From: Alteriqipengyuania lutimaris
GTDB taxonomy: Bacteria; Pseudomonadota; Alphaproteobacteria; Sphingomonadales; Sphingomonadaceae
Length of the DNA: 64,000 nt
Reading direction: 5' to 3'
Assembly (NCBI RefSeq): GCF_003363135.1
Contig: NZ_QRBB01000001.1
Location: 62,001-126,000 of the forward strand
Each line of letters starts with the position of its first letter. Position 1 is the first letter of the stretch. Shown in pieces: positions 55,190 through 64,000 of the stretch. The translations under genes were made by a program, and so were the position numbers. The notes under the pieces were generated by a model. That model ran no database searches, was not told the origin of the DNA, and worked only from the letters and a program-made list of their open reading frames with translations.

Positions 55190-56182
55190 TCAGGCGGCGT
55201 CCACGATTCGCCCCTTCTCGGGCGCGACGATCACCTTGTTGCGGCCCGTCTTCTTCGCCTCGTACAGCGCATCGTCCGCCCGGCACAAGGTAGCATCGCT
55301 GGTTTCGAGACTGACCGAGACCCCGGCGGAGAAGGTGATCGCCCCCATCGGCTCGTCGGTCTCGCGCAGCTTCAGGTTGCGTTCGGCCAGCGCGTCCTTG
55401 GCCATGGCGACCTGCTGCGCGACGCGGTTGGCGTCGGGCGTTTCGGCGATGACGAGGAATTCCTCTCCGCCCCATCGCGCGACCGGCCAGGGGGCCAGCG
55501 CCTCGGTCAGCGCCTCCGCCACGAGGCGCAGCGCGCGGTCGCCGACCGCGTGGCCATAGGTGTCGTTGATCGCCTTGAAGTGGTCGATGTCGATGATCGA
55601 CACGCAGTAGCGAACCTTGCGGATTTCGAGATCCTGGATCGTCGCGCGGGTGGCGCGGCGATTGGGAATGCCCGTCAGCTCGTCGATCAGCGCCTTGTTG
55701 CGCGCCTCGTCGAGATCGCGCTGGAGCCGGTCGATCCGGCTCGACGCGGTCGACAATTCGCGCTCCGCCTCGTCCGCGCGGTCGATGATCCGACGGATCG
55801 CGCCCTTCAGGTCCTCGCCCTGCGCGCCGTCGCGGATGACCTGGCTTTCCTCGGCAATGTCGCGCCCGACGCCATGGGCCTGCCGCTTGGTCTCGCGGGC
55901 GAGATCGCCCGCCGCATGCAGGAACATCTCGATCGCTTCGTCGCGCGCCGCGATCCGCTCCTCCGGATCGTCGGAGGCCGAGGCATGCTTGCCCATGATC
56001 TCGACGATCGTCTCCTGCTTCATGCGCATGCCGTTTTCGACGTAGGTGTCCGTCTCCTCGCAGATCACCTTGCTCGAGCGCGTGAGGTAGAGATAGCCGA
56101 AGCGGTAGTTCATCGGCGTCGGATCGAGCAGGTTGCCCGCGAGAAACGCGAGCACGTCGCGGCCGATAGTGTCCTTACCCAT
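55190..56182 (-). CDS. Diguanylate cyclase (GGDEF domain)
   Basis: A 330-aa soluble protein. Residues 1-130 are helical without a recognised sensor; a coiled coil (about 132-163, ERELSTASSRIDRLQRDLDE) joins to the GGDEF domain (from ALIDELTGIPNRRA). Metal aspartates are in IIDIDHF (198, 200) and the active site is GGEEF (238-242). The RxxD inhibitory site is absent. It should make cyclic di-GMP. The N-terminus is probably a novel sensor. Confidence 0.92.
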   Translation of the reverse strand: MGKDTIGRDVLAFLAGNLLDPTPMNYRFGYLYLTRSSKVICEETDTYVENGMRMKQETIVEIMGKHASASDDPEERIAARDEAIEMFLHAAGDLARETKRQAHGVGRDIAEESQVIRDGAQGEDLKGAIRRIIDRADEAERELSTASSRIDRLQRDLDEARNKALIDELTGIPNRRATRATIQDLEIRKVRYCVSIIDIDHFKAINDTYGHAVGDRALRLVAEALTEALAPWPVARWGGEEFLVIAETPDANRVAQQVAMAKDALAERNLKLRETDEPMGAITFSAGVSVSLETSDATLCRADDALYEAKKTGRNKVIVAPEKGRIVDAA

Positions 56183-56573
56183 ATGCCAACCAATCGCTTG
56201 CCGAATTCGCGAGGCATGAGACCCCGCTCTGCCATAGGACCCAGTCGTGAATTTTTACCCAAGGCGGCGAGCTTCGATCAAATTTCCTGCGAGATAAAGG
56301 GGGGATGGTCCGCTGCGGCGAATCGGCAGGGACTCGCAAGCGCGCGGACACGGCGGAGCGCCCGTGTTCGTCGATGAATGCCCGAGCGCCCGTCTCGCTT
56401 TCGCAAATCCTCCTGGTCGACCGCCGCGAAACCTGTCGCGACATCGGTCGAGACCGGGTGCCTTTGTCGGCTGCGTTTGTCGCGCTGACTGCCTGATTCG
56501 CTTGGGAAAATCGGGAACCACGAAGCGTATCCAGTTGCAATCGATCCAGAAAATTACCCTCGAAGCAACATTT
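56183..56573. other. Intergenic region between diguanylate cyclase and the ilv leader
   Basis: 391 bases without a supported gene. It must hold the promoter of the divergent diguanylate cyclase. Open frames here are antisense or without codon bias. Moderately AT-rich toward 56500-56600, where the ilv promoter lies. Confidence 0.5.
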
Positions 56574-56602
56574 TTGCTTGATCGTAACCTTTGGGGATAT
56601 AA
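56574..56602 (+). promoter_or_regulatory. Probable sigma-70 promoter of the ilv-leu operon
   Basis: TTGCTT (56574-56579) and ATATAA (56597-56602) are separated by 17 bases. Transcription would begin near 56609, about 40 bases before the leader peptide ATG. Confidence 0.6.
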
Positions 56603-56648
56603 AACCCCGCCAACGCAGCAGCCGTGCTGCGCATCCGAGGACCGACGA

Positions 56649-56771
56649 ATGCAGGCCAAGGCCGCCTTCCGTACTGCCGAAGCGACTGTGCTGAACGCAC
56701 AGGCCTTTGTGCTGCTCCTCGTCCTTGTACTCGTACTTCTTATTCAGCGGGGGGGAGTGCCCATCGGCTAG
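56649..56771 (+). CDS. ilv operon leader peptide (attenuation)
   Basis: A 40-aa peptide starting at ATG 56649 behind GAGG. Residues 21-32 are an unbroken run of Val, Leu and Ile ([12 protein letters not shown]) followed by more Val and Ile before the stop. A transcription terminator lies 25 bases after the stop. This is the usual design of attenuation by charged branched-chain tRNAs, as in the enterobacterial ilv leaders. Such a peptide has no other function. Confidence 0.9.
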   Translation: MQAKAAFRTAEATVLNAQAFVLLLVLVLVLLIQRGGVPIG

Positions 56772-56796
56772 GCCTAGCCAGACGGACCTCCCGAAG

Positions 56797-56829
56797 CCCC
56801 GCTCTCCGAACAGGATGGCGGGGTTTTTT
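56797..56829 (+). terminator. Attenuator terminator upstream of ilvD
   Basis: CCCCGC (56797-56802) pairs with GCGGGG (56818-56823), followed by TTTTTT, 26 bases before ilvD. AGCGGGG at 56747-56753, inside the leader reading frame, could pair with CCCCGCT (56797-56803) as antiterminator. A 14-bp palindrome GGCTAGGCCTAGCC (56766-56779) at the leader stop may form a pause hairpin. Confidence 0.8.
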
Positions 56830-56854
56830 ATTGGGTCCGTTCCGGGAAAACGTG

Positions 56855-58531
56855 ATGACTGATAATTCTTCCAAACGCTCCGACGCGATCACCAAGGGAG
56901 CCGCCAAGGCTCCGGCGCGGGCGATGCTGCGCGGTGCGGGGTTTACCGATGCGCAGATGGCGCAGCCCATGATCGCGGTGGTGAACACCTGGTCCACCGT
57001 GACGCCGTGCAACATGCACCTGGCCGATCTGGCCGAGCCCATCCGCGATGGCATCCGCGGCGGCGGCGGCACCCCGGTCGACTTCAACACGATCGTCGTG
57101 TCCGACGGGATCACGATGGGCGGCGAAGGCATGCGCGCCTCGCTGATCAGCCGCGAGATCATCGCCGATTCGATCGAGCTGGCGGTGAAGGGCCACTCGC
57201 TCGACGCCGCGATCATCCTGGTCGGCTGCGACAAGACGATCCCCGCCGCCGCGATGGCGCTGGCCCGGCTCGATATCCCGGGGCTGGTCTTCTACGGCGG
57301 CACGATCCTGCCCGGGCGCCTCGATGGCCGCGACCTGTCGATCCAGGACGTGTTCGAAGCGGTCGGCGCGCACGCCAAGGGCGACATGAGCGACGAGGAG
57401 CTCGACAAGGTCGAGCGTGCGGCATGCCCCGGCGCGGGCGCGTGCGGTGGGCAGTTCACCGCCAATACCATGGCGATGGCGCTGGCGATGATGGGCATTT
57501 CCCCGATGGGTTCGGGCGATCCGCCCGCAACCGATGCGGCCAAGCGTGTCGAGGCCGCGCGTTGCGGACGGCTCGTGGCGAAGCTGGCGCACGAGGGGAC
57601 CTCCGCGCGCAGCTTCTTCACCCCTGCGTCGATCCGCAATGCTGCGACCGCAGTCGTCGCCAGCGGCGGCTCCACAAATGCGGTGCTGCACCTGCCCGCG
57701 ATCGCGGCGGAGGCTGGTTTCGCCTTCCCGATCGAGACTTTCGACGAATTGTCGCGCAGCGTCCCCGTCATCACCGACCTGAAGCCCGGCGGGCGTTTCC
57801 TGGCGCGCGACCTGTTCGCCGCCGGCGGCGTGCCGCTGTTCGGCAAGCGGCTGGCCGACGCCGCGCTGATCGAGGACACCCCGACAGTCACCGGGCGCAG
57901 CCTGTTCGCCGAACTGGCCGAAGCGCAGGAGACAGAGGGCCAGCAGGTCGTCAAATCGCCCGCCGATCCGGTCAAGGCGACCGGCGGCCTCAGCATTCTC
58001 TACGGGGATCTCGCCCCCGAAGGCGCGGTGCTGAAAACCGCGGGCTACGGCGCGCAGTCCTTCACCGGCCCGGCGCGCGTGTTCGATGGCGAGGATGCCT
58101 GCTTCGCTGCGGTTTCCGCGGGCGAGATCAAGGCGGGCGACGTCGTCATCATCCGCTACGAAGGCCCCTCCGGCGGGCCCGGCATGCGCGAGATGCTCGC
58201 CGTCACCGCCGCCATCGCGGGCCAGGGCCTTGCCGGGCAGGTCGCGCTGATCACCGACGGGCGCTTCTCTGGCGCAAGCCACGGCTTCGTGATCGGCCAC
58301 TGCGCGCCCGAAGCCGCCGCCGGCGGCCCGATCGCGCTGATCGAGGAAGGCGACACGATCCGCATCGATGCCGATAGCCGCCGGATCGACGCCGATATCG
58401 ACTGGGACGCCCGCCGCGCCGCGCACACTCCCCGCGAACCCAACCGCCTGGGCGGCGTCTTCGACAAATACGCCCGTCTCGTCTCGTCCGCCGCTTACGG
58501 CGCGACGACCATTCCGCCCGTCACCCAGTAA
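56855..58531 (+). CDS. ilvD: Dihydroxy-acid dehydratase
   Basis: IlvD dehydrates the dihydroxy acids of valine, isoleucine and leucine synthesis using an Fe-S cluster. The 558-aa protein has the three cysteine motifs ([30 protein letters not shown]) and the C-terminal [14 protein letters not shown]. The open frame extends upstream through the leader region, but ATG 56855 after the attenuator is the family start. First structural gene of the operon, 25 bp before ilvC. Confidence 0.96.
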   Translation: MTDNSSKRSDAITKGAAKAPARAMLRGAGFTDAQMAQPMIAVVNTWSTVTPCNMHLADLAEPIRDGIRGGGGTPVDFNTIVVSDGITMGGEGMRASLISREIIADSIELAVKGHSLDAAIILVGCDKTIPAAAMALARLDIPGLVFYGGTILPGRLDGRDLSIQDVFEAVGAHAKGDMSDEELDKVERAACPGAGACGGQFTANTMAMALAMMGISPMGSGDPPATDAAKRVEAARCGRLVAKLAHEGTSARSFFTPASIRNAATAVVASGGSTNAVLHLPAIAAEAGFAFPIETFDELSRSVPVITDLKPGGRFLARDLFAAGGVPLFGKRLADAALIEDTPTVTGRSLFAELAEAQETEGQQVVKSPADPVKATGGLSILYGDLAPEGAVLKTAGYGAQSFTGPARVFDGEDACFAAVSAGEIKAGDVVIIRYEGPSGGPGMREMLAVTAAIAGQGLAGQVALITDGRFSGASHGFVIGHCAPEAAAGGPIALIEEGDTIRIDADSRRIDADIDWDARRAAHTPREPNRLGGVFDKYARLVSSAAYGATTIPPVTQ

Positions 58532-58556
58532 GCACGCAAGAAGAGAGAGCCGACCA

Positions 58557-59588
58557 ATGCCGAAAACCATCACAGTCTATTCCGATTCCGATGCCAAGCC
58601 CGAACTGGTGCGCGGCAAGCCCGTCGCCGTCATCGGCTATGGCAGCCAGGGCCGCGCGCATGCGATGAACCTGAAGGACAGCGGCTGCGAAGTCATCGTC
58701 GGCCTGCGCGACGGCTCGCCCACCGCCGCCAAGGCGCGCGCCGACGGCCTGACCGTCATGCCGATCGCCGAAGCCACGAAGGCCGCCTCGCTGATCGCGC
58801 TGCTGACGCCCGACATGAGCCACGAGGCGATCTTCGCATCCGAAATCGCACCCAATCTGGAGCCGGGCGACGCGGTGCTCGTCGCGCATGGCTTCACCGT
58901 CCTGTACGAGCGGATCCAGCCCGCCGACGGGATCGACGTCATCCTGGTCGCCCCCAAGGGACCGGGAGACCTGGTGCGCCGCGAATACGAGCGGGGCGCC
59001 GGTGTGCCCTGCCTGTTCGCGGTGCGCCAGGATGCCACCGGCGAGGCGCGCGAACGGGCGCTGGCCTATGCCAGCCTGATCGGCGGGACCACCGCAGGCG
59101 CGATCGAGACGACCTTCCGCGAGGAAACCGAGACCGACCTGTTCGGCGAACAGGCGGTCCTGTGCGGCGGCGCGACCGAGCTGGTCGCGGCCGGGTTCGA
59201 AACACTGGTGAACGCGGGCTACCAGCCCGAAATCGCCTATTACGAGTGCCTGCACGAGCTCAAGCTGATCGTCGACCTGCTCTACGAAGGCGGGTTCGAG
59301 AAGATGCACGAATTCGTGTCCGAAACCGCGATCTACGGCGACCTCGTCTCCGGCCCGCGCGTCATCAACGACGAGACGCGTGCGCGGATGAAGGACATCC
59401 TGACCGACATTCAGGACGGCACCTTCGCCAAGAACTGGATCGCCGAGAACGAAGCCGGGAAGAAGGAATACGACCGCATGCAGGCGGCGGACCTCGGCCA
59501 CCAGATCGAAGCCACCGGCAAGCAGCTGCGCGCCATGATGCCGTGGCTGAACGCCGACGCGAAGAAGAAGGAGCAGAAGGCCGCGTAA
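58557..59588 (+). CDS. ilvC: Ketol-acid reductoisomerase
   Basis: IlvC isomerises and reduces acetolactate and acetohydroxybutyrate with NADPH. The 343-aa class I enzyme begins with the NADP site [19 protein letters not shown] and keeps the catalytic acidic residues ([11 protein letters not shown] and [14 protein letters not shown]). ATG 58557 follows aagagagag. The frame extends upstream into ilvD without a better start. Confidence 0.96.
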   Translation: MPKTITVYSDSDAKPELVRGKPVAVIGYGSQGRAHAMNLKDSGCEVIVGLRDGSPTAAKARADGLTVMPIAEATKAASLIALLTPDMSHEAIFASEIAPNLEPGDAVLVAHGFTVLYERIQPADGIDVILVAPKGPGDLVRREYERGAGVPCLFAVRQDATGEARERALAYASLIGGTTAGAIETTFREETETDLFGEQAVLCGGATELVAAGFETLVNAGYQPEIAYYECLHELKLIVDLLYEGGFEKMHEFVSETAIYGDLVSGPRVINDETRARMKDILTDIQDGTFAKNWIAENEAGKKEYDRMQAADLGHQIEATGKQLRAMMPWLNADAKKKEQKAA

Positions 59589-59618
59589 GCGCGCCTGCCT
59601 GCTGCCCGAGTGAAAGCC

Positions 59619-61334
59619 ATGAACGCCATGACACAGCCATCGCCCAATCCGGAAACGGAGCCCGATATCCAGCCCGCCATGCGTACCGGCGCGCAGCTGG
59701 TCGTCGACACACTGGCCGCGCTGGGCGTGGAATGCGTATTCGGCTACCCGGGCGGCGCGATCATGCCGGTGTACGACGCGATCGCGCACGGCAAGACGCG
59801 CCACATCCTCGTCCGGCACGAACAGGCGGCGGCTTTCGCTGCGGACTCCTACGGCCGGATCACCGGGCGGGCGGGCGTGTGCCTCGCCACCTCCGGCCCG
59901 GGTGCGACCAACCTGATCACGGGAATCGCGAATGCCTATCTGGACTCGGTCCCGATGGTCGCGATTACCGGGCAGGTGGCGCAGCCGATGATGGGCACCG
60001 ACGCGTTTCAGGAGACCGACATTTTCGGCATGACGATGCCGATCGTGAAGCATTCGGTGATCGTGCGTCGTCCCGAGGATATCCCCTCCGCGCTGGCCGA
60101 AGCCTTCGCGATTGCCGAGGGCGGCCGCCCCGGCCCCGTGCTGGTCGACCTGCCCAAGGACGTGCAGCAGGCATCGTGCGAGGCGCCCGGGCGCGGCCGC
60201 AGCGAGCCCGAGGTGTTCCCCGCCCCCTGCGCCGATGCCATCGCCACGGCCGAGGAAATGATCGCGAGCGCCAAGCGCCCGCTGTTCTATCTGGGCGGCG
60301 GGATCGCGCGCGCCAATGCGAGCGAAATGGTCCGCCGGATCGTCGAGGAAAGCGGCATTCCCGCCGTCGCCACCCTGCAGGGTCTGGGCGTGCTGGCGCC
60401 CGAAAACCCCGCAATGCTGGGCATGCTGGGCATGCACGGCCACCGCGCGGCGAACATGGCGGTGCAGGAAAGCGACCTGCTGATCGTGCTGGGTGCGCGG
60501 TTCGACGACCGGGCGACCGGCAAGCTGGCCGAATTCGCACCGCACGCACGCGTCGTCCATATCGACACCGACGCCGCCGAATTCGGCAAGCTGCGCATTG
60601 CCCATGCGGCGGTTTGTGGAAGTCTGAAAGGCAGCCTCGGCGCGATCGACTTCGCCCGCGGCGATATCGACGAATGGACCGTGGCCTGCGCGAAATCGAA
60701 GGCGCAGCACGCGCCGCGCTACGATGCGCCGGGCAATGGCGTCTATGCGCCCGCGCTGCTCAAGAGCCTGTCCGAACGTGTAGGCGACAGCTTCGTCGCC
60801 GCCTGCGACGTCGGCCAGCACCAGATGTGGGTCGCCCAGCACTGCCGGTTCTCGCGCCCGCAGGCGCACCTGACCAGCGGCGGCCTCGGCGCGATGGGAT
60901 ATGGCCTCCCTGCAGCGATCGGCGCCAAGCTGGCCGAGCCGGAAAGCGACGTCTTCGCGATTTGTGGCGACGGGGGTTTCCAGATGAACATCCAGGAACT
61001 GGCAACCCTGCGCCGCTACCAGATCCCGGTGAAGATCGTCCTGCTCGACAACGCGATGCTGGGCCTCGTGCGCCAGTGGCAGGAGCTGTTCTTCGCGGGC
61101 AATTATTCGGAAGTCGACCTCAGCGACAATCCCGATTTCGTCGAGGTTGCCAACGCCTTCGGGATCGAGGCCTTTTCGATCGAGCGTCGCGAGGAAGTCG
61201 ACGGCGCGATCGACCGCCTGATCGCGGCGCGCGGTCCGATCCTCGCCCATGTCCGGATCGATCCGGAAGAAAATGTCTGGCCGCTGGTGCCGCCGGGTGC
61301 ATCAAATGCCGAAATGATGGAGAAGAAGCCATGA
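59619..61334 (+). CDS. ilvG: Acetolactate synthase large (catalytic) subunit
   Basis: The 571-aa ThDP-dependent enzyme condenses pyruvate with pyruvate or 2-ketobutyrate. The ThDP glutamate is in RHEQAAAFAAD, the FAD region follows, and the ThDP motif GDGGFQMNIQELATLRRY with LLDNAMLGLVRQWQ is near the C-terminus. Start is ambiguous among GTG 59610, ATG 59619 and ATG 59628. The next gene overlaps (ATGA). With the short small subunit it resembles an IlvGM-type enzyme; ilvB is the alternative name. Confidence 0.93.
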   Translation: MNAMTQPSPNPETEPDIQPAMRTGAQLVVDTLAALGVECVFGYPGGAIMPVYDAIAHGKTRHILVRHEQAAAFAADSYGRITGRAGVCLATSGPGATNLITGIANAYLDSVPMVAITGQVAQPMMGTDAFQETDIFGMTMPIVKHSVIVRRPEDIPSALAEAFAIAEGGRPGPVLVDLPKDVQQASCEAPGRGRSEPEVFPAPCADAIATAEEMIASAKRPLFYLGGGIARANASEMVRRIVEESGIPAVATLQGLGVLAPENPAMLGMLGMHGHRAANMAVQESDLLIVLGARFDDRATGKLAEFAPHARVVHIDTDAAEFGKLRIAHAAVCGSLKGSLGAIDFARGDIDEWTVACAKSKAQHAPRYDAPGNGVYAPALLKSLSERVGDSFVAACDVGQHQMWVAQHCRFSRPQAHLTSGGLGAMGYGLPAAIGAKLAEPESDVFAICGDGGFQMNIQELATLRRYQIPVKIVLLDNAMLGLVRQWQELFFAGNYSEVDLSDNPDFVEVANAFGIEAFSIERREEVDGAIDRLIAARGPILAHVRIDPEENVWPLVPPGASNAEMMEKKP

Positions 61335-61592
61335 GCATCGAACATATCCGCATCGAATTCCGCTGCGCCGAAGGGGCGCTTCGCCGCATCCTCGGAGTGA
61401 TCGAGGCGCGGGCGTTCGAAGTGCGCTCCATGCAGATGGGCAGCGACGGAGACCGCGCGGTGATCACGCTCGCGCTCGCGCCGCGCGACGAGACGCGCCG
61501 TGTGACAACGCTGCTCCGCCAGGTCGAACGACTGCAGGATGTCGAGACGACCATCCGCCTGACCAATGCCCCGCCCGTAATGGAGGTAGCCC

Positions 61593-61609
<17 letters not shown>
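61331..61609 (+). CDS. ilvM: Acetolactate synthase small subunit, short IlvM-like ACT protein
   Basis: A 92-aa single ACT domain (MSIEHIRIEFRCAEGALRRI). Usual IlvN/IlvH subunits have about 160-170 residues with a second domain; here that part is missing, and the length is like E. coli IlvM (87 aa). This predicts reduced or changed feedback inhibition, with control mainly by attenuation. Overlaps the large subunit by 4 bp and leuA by 17 bp. Confidence 0.88.
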
Positions 61610-63152
<1,543 letters not shown>

Positions 63153-63163
63153 AGAGTAGTCCG

Positions 63164-64000
63164 ATGACCCAAGCCAACACGCAGCCCCGATCGCTGTTCG
63201 ACAAGCTGTGGGACGCGCATGTCGTTACCCCGGAGAGCGAAGAGAGCCCGGCGATCCTCTTCATCGACCTGCACCTGGTGCACGAGGTTACCTCGCCGCA
63301 GGCATTTGCGGTGCTGGAAGAGCGCGGGCTGGCCGTGCGCCGCCCCGATCTGACGCAGGCGACGCTCGACCATTCGACGCCGACGCTTCCGGCGGGTCCC
63401 GATGGCCGTCTGCCCTACGCGACCGAGGCTGCGGAACGCCAGGTCCACCAGCTGGAGGCGAATTGCGCGAAGCACGGGATCGACCTGCTCGGCCTCGACG
63501 ATCCGCGCCGGGGAATCGTGCATGTGATCGGGCCCGAAATGGGCCTGACCCAGCCGGGCAAGACGATCGTGTGCGGCGACAGCCACACCTCCACCCACGG
63601 TGCGTTCGGGGCCCTCGCCTTCGGCATCGGTACGACCGAGGTGGGCCATGTGCTGGCGACGCAATGCGTGCTCCAGCGCAAGCCCAAGAGCATGCGGATC
63701 ACCTTCGAGGGCGCGCTGTCTCCGGGCGTCGGTGCCAAGGACATGGCGCTGGCGATGATCGCCCAGATCGGCGCCGATGGCGGCCAGGGCTACGCGGTCG
63801 AATTTGCGGGCGAAGCGGTCGAAGCGCTGTCGATGGAAGGCCGCATGACGCTGTGCAATATGGCGATCGAGGCGGGCGCGCGCGTCGGCATGGTCGCCCC
63901 CGACGAAACCACCTTCGTCTATATCGAGGGGCGCGAACGCGCACCTCGGGGCGAGGAATGGGATGCAGCGGTCGCGCGCTGGCGCGAGCTGCCGTCTGAC
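63164..64000 (+). CDS. leuC: 3-Isopropylmalate dehydratase large subunit (partial, cut by window end)
   Basis: From ATG 63164 the frame is open to the window end (279 codons of about 470). The protein starts [20 protein letters not shown] and has [18 protein letters not shown], then the motif [20 protein letters not shown], typical of LeuC of the aconitase family. It isomerises isopropylmalate with an Fe-S cluster whose later cysteines lie outside the window. leuD probably follows. Confidence 0.95.
   Translation, partial: MTQANTQPRSLFDKLWDAHVVTPESEESPAILFIDLHLVHEVTSPQAFAVLEERGLAVRRPDLTQATLDHSTPTLPAGPDGRLPYATEAAERQVHQLEANCAKHGIDLLGLDDPRRGIVHVIGPEMGLTQPGKTIVCGDSHTSTHGAFGALAFGIGTTEVGHVLATQCVLQRKPKSMRITFEGALSPGVGAKDMALAMIAQIGADGGQGYAVEFAGEAVEALSMEGRMTLCNMAIEAGARVGMVAPDETTFVYIEGRERAPRGEEWDAAVARWRELPSD

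Noticed and set aside
56797..56829. Considered as an ordinary terminator of a separate small gene
   Set aside because: The Leu/Val/Ile-rich ORF in front and the following ilvD show that it is an attenuator.

Overview
The window is high-GC, gene-dense chromosomal DNA from an alphaproteobacterium, most likely a sphingomonad of the Erythrobacteraceae (Erythrobacter/Altererythrobacter-like). The evidence is a carotenoid crtY-crtI-crtB cluster, a LOV-domain histidine kinase paired with a single-domain response regulator, EcfG-type general-stress promoters (GGAAC-N16-CGTT), a CTTCGACAGGCTCAG-type palindromic repeat typical of sphingomonads, and many conserved small sphingomonad proteins. No rRNA, tRNA, prophage or CRISPR array was seen.

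Layout. 0-16 kb: a REP-like hairpin, alcohol dehydrogenase, an aminoglycoside-phosphotransferase-family kinase, a secreted S8 protease with a C-terminal barrel-like region, dapD, a small stress operon (membrane protein, DUF2945, DUF3008) behind an EcfG-type promoter, an M19 dipeptidase, cupin, DoxX and PEBP proteins, an S41 protease lipoprotein, and the blue-light lovK-lovR pair behind a perfect EcfG-type promoter. 16-24 kb: mostly small proteins (lipoproteins, two cold-shock-like proteins, an HTH protein near a cluster of GGGTGACA sites, YaiI/DUF188, an amidohydrolase). 24.2-27.5 kb: an accessory island with a decayed second yaiI copy followed by an AT-rich two-gene operon, an ORC/CDC6-like P-loop ATPase with zinc ribbon and helix-hairpin-helix tail, overlapping by 1 nt a protein with a HEPN-type R-x4-H motif. 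This is the best candidate for an undescribed system, possibly toxin-based defence. 27.5-42 kb: thiC with a TPP riboswitch, a GH5 glycosidase with a LacI-type palindrome, an AbgT-type transporter, DUF885, amidohydrolase and S9 peptidase genes (peptide scavenging), a membrane protein/winged-helix regulator pair with repeated operators, and MipA/OmpV.

42-54 kb: crtY, crtI, LOG and crtB in one direction, interrupted exactly between the crtI stop and the LOG start by a roughly 0.5-kb cassette coding for a DUF559 (Vsr-like) nuclease domain and bounded by about 50-60-bp inverted repeats. Then come a biotin-carrying acyl-CoA carboxylase subunit, two MFS transporters, dinB, a NUDIX hydrolase and dps. 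54-64 kb: a diguanylate cyclase, then a branched-chain amino acid operon: a leader peptide with 12 consecutive Leu/Val/Ile codons and an attenuator, followed by ilvD, ilvC, the acetolactate synthase large subunit, a short IlvM-like small subunit, leuA and leuC (cut by the window end). Several adjacent genes overlap by 4 nt or more, which suggests translational coupling.
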